Made by a program: the position numbers and the translations under genes
NCBI GenBank assembly: GCA_026989715.1
Contig: JALSIU010000103.1
Location: 1-24,205 of the forward strand
DNA length: 24,205 nt
Reading direction: 5' to 3'
DNA from: Methylomonas sp.
GTDB lineage: Bacteria > Pseudomonadota > Gammaproteobacteria > Methylococcales > Methylomonadaceae
The notes under the pieces: model-generated
Told to the model about the DNA's origin: nothing
Database searches by the model: none
What the model saw: only the letters and a program-made list of their open reading frames with translations
In this document: in pieces, positions 15,197 to 24,020 of the stretch
How positions within the stretch are numbered: position 1 is the stretch's first letter
How the letters are laid out: the number at the start of each line of letters is the position of its first letter

Positions 15197-15233
15197 AAGA
15201 AAAGTAATAACCTATTTAACAAAGAGGGTGTCT

Positions 15234-16514
15234 ATGTCAAGCTCAGAACCACAACATCACAATCGTTTTGTTAGTCATTTAACTAGAAATACTATTGCGT
15301 TAATATTAGCAGGCGGTCGCGGTTCGCGATTGAAAAACATGACCGATTGGCGTGCTAAACCGGCCGTACCATTTGGTGGAAAATTCCGAATTATTGATTT
15401 TCCTTTGTCTAACTGTATTAATTCGGGGATTCGTAAAGTAGGTATTCTTACACAGTATAAGTCAGATTCACTTATCCGTCATATACAGCAAGGCTGGGGT
15501 TTTTTACGCGGTGAGTTTGGTGAGTATGTTGATTTGATGCCGGCTCAGCAAAGGCATGATGAAGGCTCTTGGTACCAAGGGACTGCTGATGCCATTTTTC
15601 AAAATATAGATATTTTACGAAGCCGTAAGCCGGATCATGTGGTTATTTTAGCAGGAGACCATATTTATAAAATGGACTATGGTTCTATGCTGGCGGATCA
15701 TGTGGAACAAAATGCCGATTTAACGATAGGTTGCTTGGAGGTTTCATTAGAAGAAGCGAAAGACTTTGGTGTCATGCATATCGATGAAAGTAGAATGGTT
15801 AAAGCATTTGTCGAAAAACCTGCCAATCCACCCACTATGCCGGGGAAACCGGATAGAGCTTTGGCCTCTATGGGCATTTATATTTTTAATACGGATTTCT
15901 TATTTGAACAGTTACTAAAAGATGCCGATACGCCCGGGTCAACCCATGATTTTGGTCACGATATTATTCCCTCTGTCATTGATAGCTATAATGTCAATGC
16001 GTATCCTTTTTTAGATTTACAAAGTGGCGAGCAAAGTTATTGGCGTGATGTAGGGACTTTAGATGCTTACTGGTCAGCTAATATGGAGTTGATTGGTGTA
16101 CGCCCTGATTTAAATCTATATGATCAAAAATGGCCCATTTGGACACATCAAGCGCAAACGCCACCTGCAAAATTTGTTTTTGATGACGATGATAGAAGAG
16201 GGCAGGCTATTGATTCCATGGTTTCCGGTGGTTGTGTTATTTCCGGTTCTACTATCAGGCATTCGCTATTATTTTCACAAGTACGGGTTAATTCTTATAG
16301 TACGGTAACCGATTCATTATTATTGCCGGAGGTCAATGTTGCGAGGCATTGCCGTATTAAGAAGGCCATTATCGAAAAAGGTTGCCAGATTCCGGAAGGT
16401 ACGATTATTGGGGAAGATAGGGCGGCAGATGCGAAACAATTTCATGTGAGTCCAGGCGGAGTTGTTTTGGTTACACCAGATATGTTGGGGCAAAAACGAC
16501 ATTATGTCAGGTAA
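15234..16514 (+). CDS. glgC: Glucose-1-phosphate adenylyltransferase (ADP-glucose pyrophosphorylase)
   Basis: GlgC makes ADP-glucose from glucose-1-phosphate and ATP, the committed step of bacterial glycogen synthesis. From the ATG at 15234 it is 426 residues. The nucleotide loop LILAGGRGSRL is at about residues 23-33, then KPAVPFGGKFRIIDFPLSN, with the Lys of the activator/substrate region near 42-50. Further on come AGDHIYKMDY, the sugar-binding FVEKP and YWRDVGTLDAYW, then a left-handed beta-helix C-terminus. The ATG is preferred over a GTG six bases earlier because AGAGGG (15223-15228) is properly spaced only for the ATG. It overlaps the GH57 gene by 11 bases. Allosteric control by sugar phosphates is typical of the family. 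Confidence 0.97.
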   Translation: MSSSEPQHHNRFVSHLTRNTIALILAGGRGSRLKNMTDWRAKPAVPFGGKFRIIDFPLSNCINSGIRKVGILTQYKSDSLIRHIQQGWGFLRGEFGEYVDLMPAQQRHDEGSWYQGTADAIFQNIDILRSRKPDHVVILAGDHIYKMDYGSMLADHVEQNADLTIGCLEVSLEEAKDFGVMHIDESRMVKAFVEKPANPPTMPGKPDRALASMGIYIFNTDFLFEQLLKDADTPGSTHDFGHDIIPSVIDSYNVNAYPFLDLQSGEQSYWRDVGTLDAYWSANMELIGVRPDLNLYDQKWPIWTHQAQTPPAKFVFDDDDRRGQAIDSMVSGGCVISGSTIRHSLLFSQVRVNSYSTVTDSLLLPEVNVARHCRIKKAIIEKGCQIPEGTIIGEDRAADAKQFHVSPGGVVLVTPDMLGQKRHYVR

Positions 16515-18192
16515 TAAAAAGATTAAGCTGGTCTTATGCTGGCATATGCATCAGCCGGAATATCGGGATTTACAGACAGGTGAGTTCCAGCTACCTTGGA
16601 CTTACCTGCATGTAATTAAAGATTACGTCGATATGGTGGCACACCTTGAAGCGGTGCCGGATGCGAAAGCCGTTGTTAATTTTGCCCCTATTTTATTGGA
16701 GCAAATTGAAGATTATGCCAAGCAGGTTAATTGCTATTTGCATGATAATATTGCGATTAAAGATCCCTTGCTATCGGCATTAGTAATGCAGAGCATTCCG
16801 GCTGATGTGGAAGATAGGTTAGAGTTGGTGAGTAATTGTTTACGCGCTAATCGTGAACGGCAAATTGATCGCTATCCTATCTTTAGCCGGTTGGTCAATA
16901 TGGCGGAGTGGATTCAAGGCCAAGAAAATGCAATTCAGTATATGAATTCACAGTTTATTGCTGATTTGTTGGTTTGGTATCATCTTGCTTGGATGGGAGA
17001 GACCGTTAAATTAACCGATGTGCGCGTGCGGCGATTAATTGCTAAAGGGAGTCATTATACCTTGCATGACCGCATAGAAATTGTTGAGGTAATCGGTGAG
17101 TTATTAGCCAAAGTGATATATCGCTATAAGGCATTGGCTCAAAAAGGGCGTATAGAAATTTCAGTTACGCCTTATGCGCACCCGATTATGCCCATTATGA
17201 TAGATGTCCACTCCACCTATGAAGCAATGCCCGATGCGCCTTTGCCCGAGCTAGATGTTTATCCTGGCGGGGAAGAGAGGGTAAAATGGCATTTAAAACA
17301 AGGTGTTGCAACATTCAAGCATTTTTTTGGTTTTACGCCCAAAGGGTGCTGGCCTTCTGAAGGGGCAGTGAGTGAGATGACCTTAAGAATGCTGAGAGAT
17401 GCCGGGTTCTCATGGGCGGCAACAGGTGGGCAAGTCTTGCATAACAGTTTGCATATTTCTGATATGGTCGGCAAAAGTAGTCTTTATCATCCCTTTGAAG
17501 TCAAAGGGACTAAAATCCCCTGTTTTTTCCGTGATGATGGTTTATCTGACTTAATTGGTTTTGAATATTCCAAATGGCATGCAGATGATGCAGTTGCTGA
17601 TTTAATTCATAATATAGAAGCTATTGCAGAAAATGAGCCGGATAATAGTGTGATTTCTATTATTATGGATGGTGAGAATGCTTGGGAATATTACCCGGAT
17701 AATGCCTATCATTTTCTCAGAGCTCTTTATACGCGATTAGCTGACCACCCCAGTATTGAATTAACGACTTTTTCTGAATGTTTAAACCAGCATATTGACG
17801 TGAAGCCTTTACCTAAAATGATGGCGGGTAGTTGGGTCTATGGGACTTTTTCTACGTGGATTGGTGATGCTGATAAAAACCGTGGCTGGGATATGTTAGG
17901 GGATGTTAAATGGGCATTCGATAAAGTTTTGGCTTCAGGGCGACTGTCGGATGAGCAAATAACGCAGGCTGAATTTCAGTTGGCTGTATGTGAAGGTTCA
18001 GATTGGTTTTGGTGGTTTGGTGATTATAATCCAGGGGAGGCTGTGAGTAGTTTTGAAAAACAATATCGGTTAAATTTAGCAAATTTATATCGGCTTCTCG
18101 GTGAAGAGCCGCCTGCCTATTTATCACTGTCGTTTACACAAGGCTCAGGTACGCCTGCTATGGGCGGTACGATGCGTAAAGGGACTGATTAA
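16504..18192 (+). CDS. GH57 family alpha-glucan glycosidase
   Basis: This is a retaining glycoside hydrolase of family GH57, which contains alpha-amylase-, amylopullulanase- and glucanotransferase-like enzymes. Using the ATG at 16504 the protein is 562 residues. It opens with the family motif WHMHQPEYRD (residues 13-22). Glu286 in GCWPSEGAVSE is the likely nucleophile and Asp389 in MDGENAWEYY the likely acid/base. No signal peptide is seen, so it acts in the cytoplasm. The 42-base upstream extension lies inside glgC and is rejected. It overlaps glgC by 11 bases and is followed 3 bases later by malQ, giving a glgC-GH57-malQ operon. It probably trims or debranches glycogen; hydrolase versus transferase activity cannot be decided from sequence. 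Confidence 0.88.
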   Translation: MSGNKKIKLVLCWHMHQPEYRDLQTGEFQLPWTYLHVIKDYVDMVAHLEAVPDAKAVVNFAPILLEQIEDYAKQVNCYLHDNIAIKDPLLSALVMQSIPADVEDRLELVSNCLRANRERQIDRYPIFSRLVNMAEWIQGQENAIQYMNSQFIADLLVWYHLAWMGETVKLTDVRVRRLIAKGSHYTLHDRIEIVEVIGELLAKVIYRYKALAQKGRIEISVTPYAHPIMPIMIDVHSTYEAMPDAPLPELDVYPGGEERVKWHLKQGVATFKHFFGFTPKGCWPSEGAVSEMTLRMLRDAGFSWAATGGQVLHNSLHISDMVGKSSLYHPFEVKGTKIPCFFRDDGLSDLIGFEYSKWHADDAVADLIHNIEAIAENEPDNSVISIIMDGENAWEYYPDNAYHFLRALYTRLADHPSIELTTFSECLNQHIDVKPLPKMMAGSWVYGTFSTWIGDADKNRGWDMLGDVKWAFDKVLASGRLSDEQITQAEFQLAVCEGSDWFWWFGDYNPGEAVSSFEKQYRLNLANLYRLLGEEPPAYLSLSFTQGSGTPAMGGTMRKGTD

Positions 18193-18195
18193 ACT

Positions 18196-19683
18196 ATGAA
18201 TATGAAGGGTGAAAACTTATTGGCACAGCGCCGTGCGGGCGTGTTATTGCATATTACGTCACTTCCCAATGCACATGGCTTAGGTAATATGGGAAAGGAA
18301 GCCTATAACTTTATTAATTTTCTACACGATACCGGCATTAAAGTATGGCAAACTTTACCGTTAGGGATGCCGCATGGTGATAGCTCGCCTTATCAGTGTT
18401 TGTCGGCACATGCCGGTAATCCAGCATTGATTTGCTTCGAAGATTTAGTGGCTAAAGGCTGGTTGCAAGAAACTGAACAGGCTCAATTTTCTGAAGTGAA
18501 TGGTTATGACTATCATCAAGATTGTTTGATTAATAAGGCGTACCTGGGCTTTAAAAATTTAGCGAGTAAAGCTGAGCAACAAGATTTTGCTGATTTTTGT
18601 ATTGATAAAGCCGCTTGGTTAGATGATTTTGCATTATTTGTGGCACTACGTCATGAATTTGCCAAGCAATGCTGGAATCAGTGGCCTGAACAATTAAAAG
18701 AGCGTGATGCGAGTGCTTTGACTAAAGCACGCAATAGATTGCAAGCGGTTATTCATGTGATTAAATTTGAACAATTCATATTTTATTTACAATGGATGGC
18801 CTTAAAAAAATACGCTAATGAACGTAATGTTTTACTATTTGGCGATATTCCTATTTTTGTTTCCTATGATAGTGCGGATGTTTGGGCAAATCGTGATGTC
18901 TTTAAGCTAGACAAAAAGGGTGATATGGAAGTGGTAGCGGGAGTGCCGCCTGATTATTTTTCAGAAACCGGGCAACGCTGGGGAAACCCTCATTATGATT
19001 GGAAAAAATTAAAAAAATCTAAGTTTACATGGTGGAATGCACGTATTCGTAGCCAGTTGGAGCTATTTGATATTTTGCGTATTGACCATTTTCGTGGCTT
19101 TGAAGCCGCATGGGAAATTCCGGCTAAGGAAGAGACAGCAATTAATGGCAAATGGGTTAAAGCCCCTGGAAAAGCACTGTTAGCGGCTCTAAAAAAAGAG
19201 TTTGGCGATATTCCATTAGTTGCCGAAGATTTAGGCATTATTACCCCCGAAGTCGATGCGCTTAGAATGGAATTTAAGTTGCCGGGGATGAAGATTTTAC
19301 AATTTGCGTTTGGTGACAATGCGGATAACCCCTATTTACCACATAACTATGACCATAATAGTGTTGTCTATACAGGAACGCATGATAATGATACAACTTT
19401 AGGTTGGTTTAATGGCTTACAAGACCATGAAAAAGCACGTATTTATGGCTACTTAGGCTGTTCGCAAGCTTCTATGCCATATTTGTTGGTCGGCACGGCG
19501 TTTGCTTCGGTGGCTAATTTAGCGATTGTGCCGATGCAAGATATTTTAGAGCTAGGGAGCGATTGCCGTATGAATACCCCAGGGACTGTGGAAGGCAATT
19601 GGCAATGGCAGTTTTCTTGGTCACAACTGCAAGAAGCACAGGTTGCTCGGCTGACAAGCTTGGTGTCTATGTTTTCACGTTAA
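18196..19683 (+). CDS. malQ: 4-alpha-glucanotransferase (amylomaltase, GH77)
   Basis: MalQ moves alpha-1,4-glucan segments between malto-oligosaccharides, releasing glucose and longer chains. The 495-residue protein is of the compact amylomaltase/DPE1 type rather than the longer enterobacterial form. It starts near RRAGVLLHITSLPNAHGLGN and has LPLGMPHGDSSPYQ. The catalytic triad is visible: Asp297 in LRIDHFRGFEAAW (nucleophile), Glu344 in VAEDLG (acid/base), and Asp397 in GTHDNDTTLGW. It is the last gene of the glgC-GH57-malQ unit, just before a strong terminator. It likely recycles short glucans produced by the GH57 enzyme and works with the branching enzyme. Confidence 0.96.
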   Translation: MNMKGENLLAQRRAGVLLHITSLPNAHGLGNMGKEAYNFINFLHDTGIKVWQTLPLGMPHGDSSPYQCLSAHAGNPALICFEDLVAKGWLQETEQAQFSEVNGYDYHQDCLINKAYLGFKNLASKAEQQDFADFCIDKAAWLDDFALFVALRHEFAKQCWNQWPEQLKERDASALTKARNRLQAVIHVIKFEQFIFYLQWMALKKYANERNVLLFGDIPIFVSYDSADVWANRDVFKLDKKGDMEVVAGVPPDYFSETGQRWGNPHYDWKKLKKSKFTWWNARIRSQLELFDILRIDHFRGFEAAWEIPAKEETAINGKWVKAPGKALLAALKKEFGDIPLVAEDLGIITPEVDALRMEFKLPGMKILQFAFGDNADNPYLPHNYDHNSVVYTGTHDNDTTLGWFNGLQDHEKARIYGYLGCSQASMPYLLVGTAFASVANLAIVPMQDILELGSDCRMNTPGTVEGNWQWQFSWSQLQEAQVARLTSLVSMFSR

Positions 19684-19701
19684 CACTTGAAGACAAACCA
19701 C

Positions 19702-19743
19702 ATTAGGGCGCAAATCCGGCAAGGTTTGCGCCCTAATTATTTT
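19702..19743 (+). terminator. Terminator of the glgC-GH57-malQ operon
   Basis: A perfect 13-base stem, ATTAGGGCGCAAA (19702-19714) with TTTGCGCCCTAAT (19725-19737), closes a 10-base loop and is followed by a T-rich tail (TATTTTAT). It lies 18 bases past the malQ stop and separates the glycogen operon from cysM. Confidence 0.85.
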
Positions 19744-19777
19744 ATGAGACTCTCTTTTTAATATTCATTATTTTTGC

Positions 19778-20671
19778 ATGACTTATTCAACGATTGAAGC
19801 ATTTGTTGGCAACACACCGCTTGTTAAATTACAGCGTTTAGTGAGCCGTTATTCTACTAATACCGTGCTTGTGAAACTTGAGGGAAATAACCCCGCAGGA
19901 TCGGTTAAAGATAGACCTGCCATCAGCATGATTAAACACGCCGAAGCGCGCGGTGAAATAAGCCCCGGAGATCATTTAATTGAAGCCACCAGTGGTAATA
20001 CCGGGATAGCCTTGGCAATGGCCGCCGCGATTAAAGGTTATCGTTTAACCTTGATTATGCCTGATAATATGAGTGAAGAGCGGCGTGCTTCTATGAAAGC
20101 TTATGGGGCTAGCATTATTCAAACACCCGCTGAGGGTAGTATGGAAGCCGCTATTGATTTAGCCAGGAAAATGGAAGCGGCAGGAGAGGGGCGCATATTA
20201 GACCAATTTGCGAACCCTGATAATCCTAGGGCACATTACGAAGGTACCGGCCCTGAAATATGGCGTGATACAAAAGGAGCGATTACCCATTTTGTTAGCG
20301 CAATGGGCACAACAGGCACCATTATGGGAACATCTAAATACCTCAAAGAGCAAAACCCTGATATTCAAATTGTAGGTGTACAACCGGAAGACGGTGCAAA
20401 AATTCCGGGTATTAGACGTTGGCCACAAGCCTATTTACCTAAAATTTATCAGGCCTCACGGGTTGATAAAATCATGAATATGGATCAAATAACCGCTGAG
20501 CAAACTATGCGTCATTTAGCGACTCAAGAAGGAATTTTTGGAGGGGTGTCATCGGGTGGCGCAGTTGCCGCAGCATTAAGGCTTGCAGGCCAAGTTGAAA
20601 ATGCAACGATTGTTGCAATTATTTGTGATCGTGGCGATCGCTATTTATCAACTGGCGTATTTCCTGGGTAA
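19778..20671 (+). CDS. cysM: Cysteine synthase B (O-acetylserine sulfhydrylase, CysM type)
   Basis: CysM is a PLP enzyme that makes cysteine from O-acetylserine and sulfide. Enzymes of the CysM type also accept thiosulfate, giving S-sulfocysteine. The 297-residue protein shows GNTPLVKLQRL (residues 11-21), LEGNNPAGSVKDR with PLP lysine Lys44, the substrate loop TSGNTG, MGTTGTIMG, GIRRWP and the end segment ICDRGDRYLSTGVF. NNPAGSVKDR and GIRRWP favour CysM over CysK. No clear ribosome binding site precedes the ATG, but the distance to GNTP matches homologues. It sits alone between the malQ terminator and rlmD. In a cell with Sox proteins, thiosulfate assimilation is a plausible role. Confidence 0.95.
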   Translation: MTYSTIEAFVGNTPLVKLQRLVSRYSTNTVLVKLEGNNPAGSVKDRPAISMIKHAEARGEISPGDHLIEATSGNTGIALAMAAAIKGYRLTLIMPDNMSEERRASMKAYGASIIQTPAEGSMEAAIDLARKMEAAGEGRILDQFANPDNPRAHYEGTGPEIWRDTKGAITHFVSAMGTTGTIMGTSKYLKEQNPDIQIVGVQPEDGAKIPGIRRWPQAYLPKIYQASRVDKIMNMDQITAEQTMRHLATQEGIFGGVSSGGAVAAALRLAGQVENATIVAIICDRGDRYLSTGVFPG

Positions 20672-20732
20672 TAGAGCCCATTGGCATAGAACCTATACAT
20701 TTCTCTTTCGAAAAATTTAATCACAAAATAAA

Positions 20733-22070
20733 ATGGCACGTAGACGATACCCTAAAAAAAGAAAATTACCTGAAGAAGCCGTACGCGTTACGATAGAATC
20801 GTTAGCGCATGATGGCCGAGGTGTCACGCATGTTGATGGTAAAGCGGTCTTTATTGATGAAGCTTTACCGGGTGAGCAGCTTGAATTTATTTATACTGAT
20901 ATGCGTAAAGATTTTGCTGAGGGAAAAGTAGAAACTTTGCTAACGCGTGCACCTGAACGTACTGAGGCTGAATGTCCACATTATGGGCGTTGTGGTGGCT
21001 GTAGCTTTCAGCATGTGATGAATGCTGAACAGATTAAGATGAAGCAAGGTTTATTGGTTGAGCAGTTTCAACGCATTGGCAAAGTGAGCATTAATGAGTT
21101 TTGGGAGCCATTGACAGGGCCTTATTGGGGGTATCGACGTAAAGCGCGTATGGGGGTGAAATATGTTGCTAAAAAAGGTCGTGTTTTAGTTGGTTTTCGA
21201 GAAAGGCGTAACCCATTTTTAGCTGAAATTGAAAGTTGTAAAGTCATGCACCCTATTGTGGGTGAAAAATTGATGGATTTATCCGCTATGATTGGACAGC
21301 TTAGTATTAAAGACAAAATACCACAAATTGAAGTCGCCATTGGTGATACAGATTGTGTTTTGGCATTTCGTGTCTTAGAGCCTGCAACGGATGCAGATAA
21401 AGAAATCATGCGTGAATTTGGCCATCAGCATAATATTTCCATGTGTTTGCAATCTAAAGGTCCTGACACCATTAAACCCCTTGAGGGCGAGCCTGAAATC
21501 ATGCCTGAATATGCCTTGCCTGAGCAAGGTATCCATTTTCGTTTTAAGCCGGCTATGTTTACGCAAGTAAACTATGAAATTAACCGAAAAATGGTGACCC
21601 GAGTCATGCAGGAAATGGATTTTAATGCGCAGGATAGCGTGTTGGATTTATTTTGTGGGTTGGGTAATTTTACTTTACCGATAGCGACTAAAGCAGGACG
21701 CGTGGTTGGAATCGAAGGAGATTTACCTTTAGTTAATCATGCGAAAGAGAACGCGCGTTTGAATAATTTAAGCAATGTTGAATTTTATGTGGCTGATTTA
21801 AGCAAAGATGTCAGTGGTCAAGCTTGGGCGCGACAAAAGTATAATAAAGTGATGCTTGACCCTTCACGAGCAGGTGCGGCAGATGTGTTGGCCAATTTAA
21901 AAAAATGGGAAGCTGAATGGGTGATGTATGTTTCTTGTAATCCTTCTACTTTGGCAAGAGATGCCGGTATTTTGGTGAATGAGCTTGGTTATACTTTAGT
22001 AAAGGCCGGTGTGATGGATATGTTTCCGCAAACCGGGCATGTTGAATCAATTGCCTTATTTAAAAAATAA
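20733..22070 (+). CDS. rlmD: 23S rRNA (uracil-1939-C5)-methyltransferase
   Basis: RlmD methylates C5 of U1939 in 23S rRNA. The 445-residue protein has a basic N-terminus and a TRAM RNA-binding domain (about residues 15-72). The [4Fe-4S] cluster cysteines are Cys81, Cys87 and Cys90 (CPHYGRCGGC) plus Cys169 (ESCKVMHP). The methyltransferase domain has DLFCGLGNFTLPIA for SAM, then LDPSRAGA, and catalytic Cys402 in SCNPSTLARD. The cysteine spacing is like that of the E. coli enzyme. It follows cysM after 61 bases and precedes the L,D-transpeptidase by 9 bases, so the latter two may be co-transcribed. Confidence 0.96.
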   Translation: MARRRYPKKRKLPEEAVRVTIESLAHDGRGVTHVDGKAVFIDEALPGEQLEFIYTDMRKDFAEGKVETLLTRAPERTEAECPHYGRCGGCSFQHVMNAEQIKMKQGLLVEQFQRIGKVSINEFWEPLTGPYWGYRRKARMGVKYVAKKGRVLVGFRERRNPFLAEIESCKVMHPIVGEKLMDLSAMIGQLSIKDKIPQIEVAIGDTDCVLAFRVLEPATDADKEIMREFGHQHNISMCLQSKGPDTIKPLEGEPEIMPEYALPEQGIHFRFKPAMFTQVNYEINRKMVTRVMQEMDFNAQDSVLDLFCGLGNFTLPIATKAGRVVGIEGDLPLVNHAKENARLNNLSNVEFYVADLSKDVSGQAWARQKYNKVMLDPSRAGAADVLANLKKWEAEWVMYVSCNPSTLARDAGILVNELGYTLVKAGVMDMFPQTGHVESIALFKK

Positions 22071-22079
22071 GGCTTTATT

Positions 22080-22580
22080 ATGTTGCTTGAGCCGCCTGCA
22101 AAGCGATACCTTGAAATTTGTATTGCCAGCCAAACTTTGCGTTTATTTGATAAGGGGTGCGTATTACATAGTTACCCTGTTTCAACGGCTAAAAATGGCG
22201 CAGGTGAGCAAAGGGGTTCAGAATGCACGCCACGAGGTTGGCATAAAATCAGAGCTAAAATTGGAGCAGATCAAGCCATCAATAGCGTATTTGTCGGCCG
22301 ACGCGCAACAGGTGAAATTTATACGCCGGAGCTTGGTAAGCAGTACCCGCAACGAGATTGGATTTTAAGCCGTATTTTGTGGCTTGGCGGCTTGCAGCCT
22401 GGATTTAATCGTTATAAGCAAGTTGATACGACTTGGCGTTATATTTATATTCATGGCTGTCCTGAGCATTTATTGCAAGGTATGCCCAAATCACATGGCT
22501 GTATTCGTATGTTTAATGCAGATATTGTGGCATTGTTTCAAAAAGTAGATGTTGGCGAGCTTGTTTATATTCGACCCTAA
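22080..22580 (+). CDS. L,D-transpeptidase (YkuD domain)
   Basis: Enzymes of this family form meso-diaminopimelate cross-links in peptidoglycan or attach proteins to it, using a catalytic cysteine. The 166-residue protein is little more than the YkuD domain: YIHGCPE (about residues 122-128), then KSHGCIRM with Cys141 as the nucleophile and the conserved His of SHG. No signal peptide or membrane anchor is visible at the N-terminus. That is odd for a cell-wall enzyme, although short signal-less members of this kind are annotated in proteobacteria. The start at 22080 has a moderate AAGG ribosome binding site. A further 134 bases without an obvious gene separate it from the DoxX-like gene. Confidence 0.88.
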   Translation: MLLEPPAKRYLEICIASQTLRLFDKGCVLHSYPVSTAKNGAGEQRGSECTPRGWHKIRAKIGADQAINSVFVGRRATGEIYTPELGKQYPQRDWILSRILWLGGLQPGFNRYKQVDTTWRYIYIHGCPEHLLQGMPKSHGCIRMFNADIVALFQKVDVGELVYIRP

Positions 22581-22715
22581 AGGAAATTGATAGATATAAA
22601 TGAACACTTAGAGGTCAATCTTTCTACCTCAAGATAGGCTTTTAAAAATTGAAATATGGCCTAGAGTTAGAGACTTGTCGATTAAAAATAGTGTTGATGT
22701 AAAGGCGATGCATTT

Positions 22716-23330
22716 ATGATTAATTTTTTTAACAAATTACAGGATTATCTGGATGTTACACGTTCTGTTAATTTTTTGGCACCGTTATTTGTTAGGTTGT
22801 ATTTAGCCCCTATTATGTGGATGGCCGGCATACAAAAATTTGACCATTTTGATGATACTGTCGCTTGGTTTGGTAATTCTGATTGGGGATTAGGCATGCC
22901 GATACCAGAAGTAATGGCCGGCTTGGCCACTGGCAGTGAACTGATTGGTGCGGTCTGTTTAGTATTGGGCTTTGCTGTTCGTTGGGTTTCTATTCCTTTA
23001 TTTATTACTATGTTAGTCGCTGCCGGCACGGTGCATTTGCGCAATGGCTGGTTAGCGATAGCAGATAGCACAGGTTTATTTGCAACAGAGCGTACCATTG
23101 CGGCGGCTGAGCGTTTAGCGCGTGCTAAAGAGATATTGCAACAATATGGTGATTATGCTTGGCTAACGGATCAGGGGAGCTTTGTTATTTTAAATAATGG
23201 CGTTGAGTTTGCCGTGACTTATGCCATTATGTTGCTGACGCTATTATTTTCAGGTGCGGGGCGTTTTATCAGCTTAGATTATTGGATTGCACGTAAATTT
23301 CGGCGACAAAATAAATTTTATGTTAGGTAA
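22716..23330 (+). CDS. Long DoxX-family membrane protein, HvfX-like
   Basis: This 204-residue membrane protein belongs to the DoxX superfamily. Likely helices are at about residues 19-38, 64-85, 88-108 and 160-185. The N-terminal core LAPLFVRLYLAPIMWMAGIQ is typical of DoxX. A long soluble insert between helices 3 and 4 (LARAKEILQQYGDYAWLTDQ and neighbours) makes it longer than minimal DoxX proteins. DoxX proteins of this longer kind accompany MNIO enzyme and Cys-rich peptide genes in copper-related (bufferin/HvfA) clusters. An HvfA-like precursor lies 750 bases away, which supports an HvfX-like maturation or membrane role. Its exact biochemical activity is unknown. It is followed 2 bases later by the glycosyltransferase gene. 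Confidence 0.72.
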   Translation: MINFFNKLQDYLDVTRSVNFLAPLFVRLYLAPIMWMAGIQKFDHFDDTVAWFGNSDWGLGMPIPEVMAGLATGSELIGAVCLVLGFAVRWVSIPLFITMLVAAGTVHLRNGWLAIADSTGLFATERTIAAAERLARAKEILQQYGDYAWLTDQGSFVILNNGVEFAVTYAIMLLTLLFSGAGRFISLDYWIARKFRRQNKFYVR

Positions 23331-23332
23331 TT

Positions 23333-24019
23333 ATGCCGGAATTTAGTCTTATTATTCCTACTTTAAATGAAGCAGAGGGCATTGCAGATTTATTATCGAC
23401 TTTACAAGTGCTGCGTACACAATGTGAAATTATTGTAGTGGATGGTGGCAGTACGGATAATACACAGCAACAAGCCATGCCATTGGTCGATCGGTTTATT
23501 TGTGCAAAGGCTGGGCGTGCCATACAAATGAATGCAGGGGCAGAGCAAGCCAAAGGCAATGTATTGATTTTTTTACATGCCGATACGTATTTGCCGGAGC
23601 CGGCTTTGCAATTGATACACGAAGGAATTGAGGCGGGTGCATTATGGGGGCGGTTTGATATACAGTTATTAGGCTCGCATTTTATGTTAAATACGATTGC
23701 TTTTATGATGAACTGGCGTTCACGTGTCACAGGTATTGCGACAGGGGATCAGGCTATATTTATTAAGCGTTCTGTCTTTTTGGAAATCGGTGGTTTTCCT
23801 GAAATCACTTTAATGGAAGATATTGCTATAAGCCAACGATTGACTCAATTGGTACGGCCTTATTGTATTGGTGCTAAGGTTAAAAGCTCGGCGCGTCGTT
23901 GGGAATATTTTGGCGTTTGGCGTACGATTGCATTAATGTGGAGCATTCGTTTGCGTTATTTTTTTGGAGCATATCCCGATGATTTGGCGCGGCTTTATCG
24001 AAAAGGCCATTTTTGGTAG
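23333..24019 (+). CDS. GT2 family glycosyltransferase (TIGR04283-like)
   Basis: This 228-residue protein has a single GT-A domain. The nucleotide-sugar-binding start is FSLIIPTLNEAEGI (residues 4-17) followed by IIVVDGGSTDNT. The metal-binding acidic motif is in FLHADTYLPEP (about residues 80-90). The acceptor-side segment is GIATGDQAIFIKR then GGFPEITLMEDIAIS. It closely resembles the TIGR04283 group, short glycosyltransferases often found beside radical SAM/selenodomain genes. No membrane helix is clear. Its start is 2 bases after the DoxX-like stop, so the two genes are almost certainly co-expressed. The sugar and acceptor are unknown. A link to the neighbouring Cys-rich peptide is possible but unproven. 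Confidence 0.82.
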   Translation: MPEFSLIIPTLNEAEGIADLLSTLQVLRTQCEIIVVDGGSTDNTQQQAMPLVDRFICAKAGRAIQMNAGAEQAKGNVLIFLHADTYLPEPALQLIHEGIEAGALWGRFDIQLLGSHFMLNTIAFMMNWRSRVTGIATGDQAIFIKRSVFLEIGGFPEITLMEDIAISQRLTQLVRPYCIGAKVKSSARRWEYFGVWRTIALMWSIRLRYFFGAYPDDLARLYRKGHFW

Positions 24020-24020
24020 G

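Noticed and set aside
16462..16503. Upstream in-frame extension of the GH57 gene
   Set aside because: It encodes 14 residues inside glgC with no family match; the ATG at 16504 precedes the conserved beginning.
22039..22368. A rightward 109-codon frame overlapping the end of rlmD and the L,D-transpeptidase
   Set aside because: It is a shifted frame across two clear genes, shows no family resemblance, and lacks its own ribosome binding site.
22581..22715. Possible small gene or promoter in the gap before the DoxX-like gene
   Set aside because: Only a 5-base-pair hairpin (GAGGT/ACCTC) and weak -35/-10 look-alikes were found; no supported frame.
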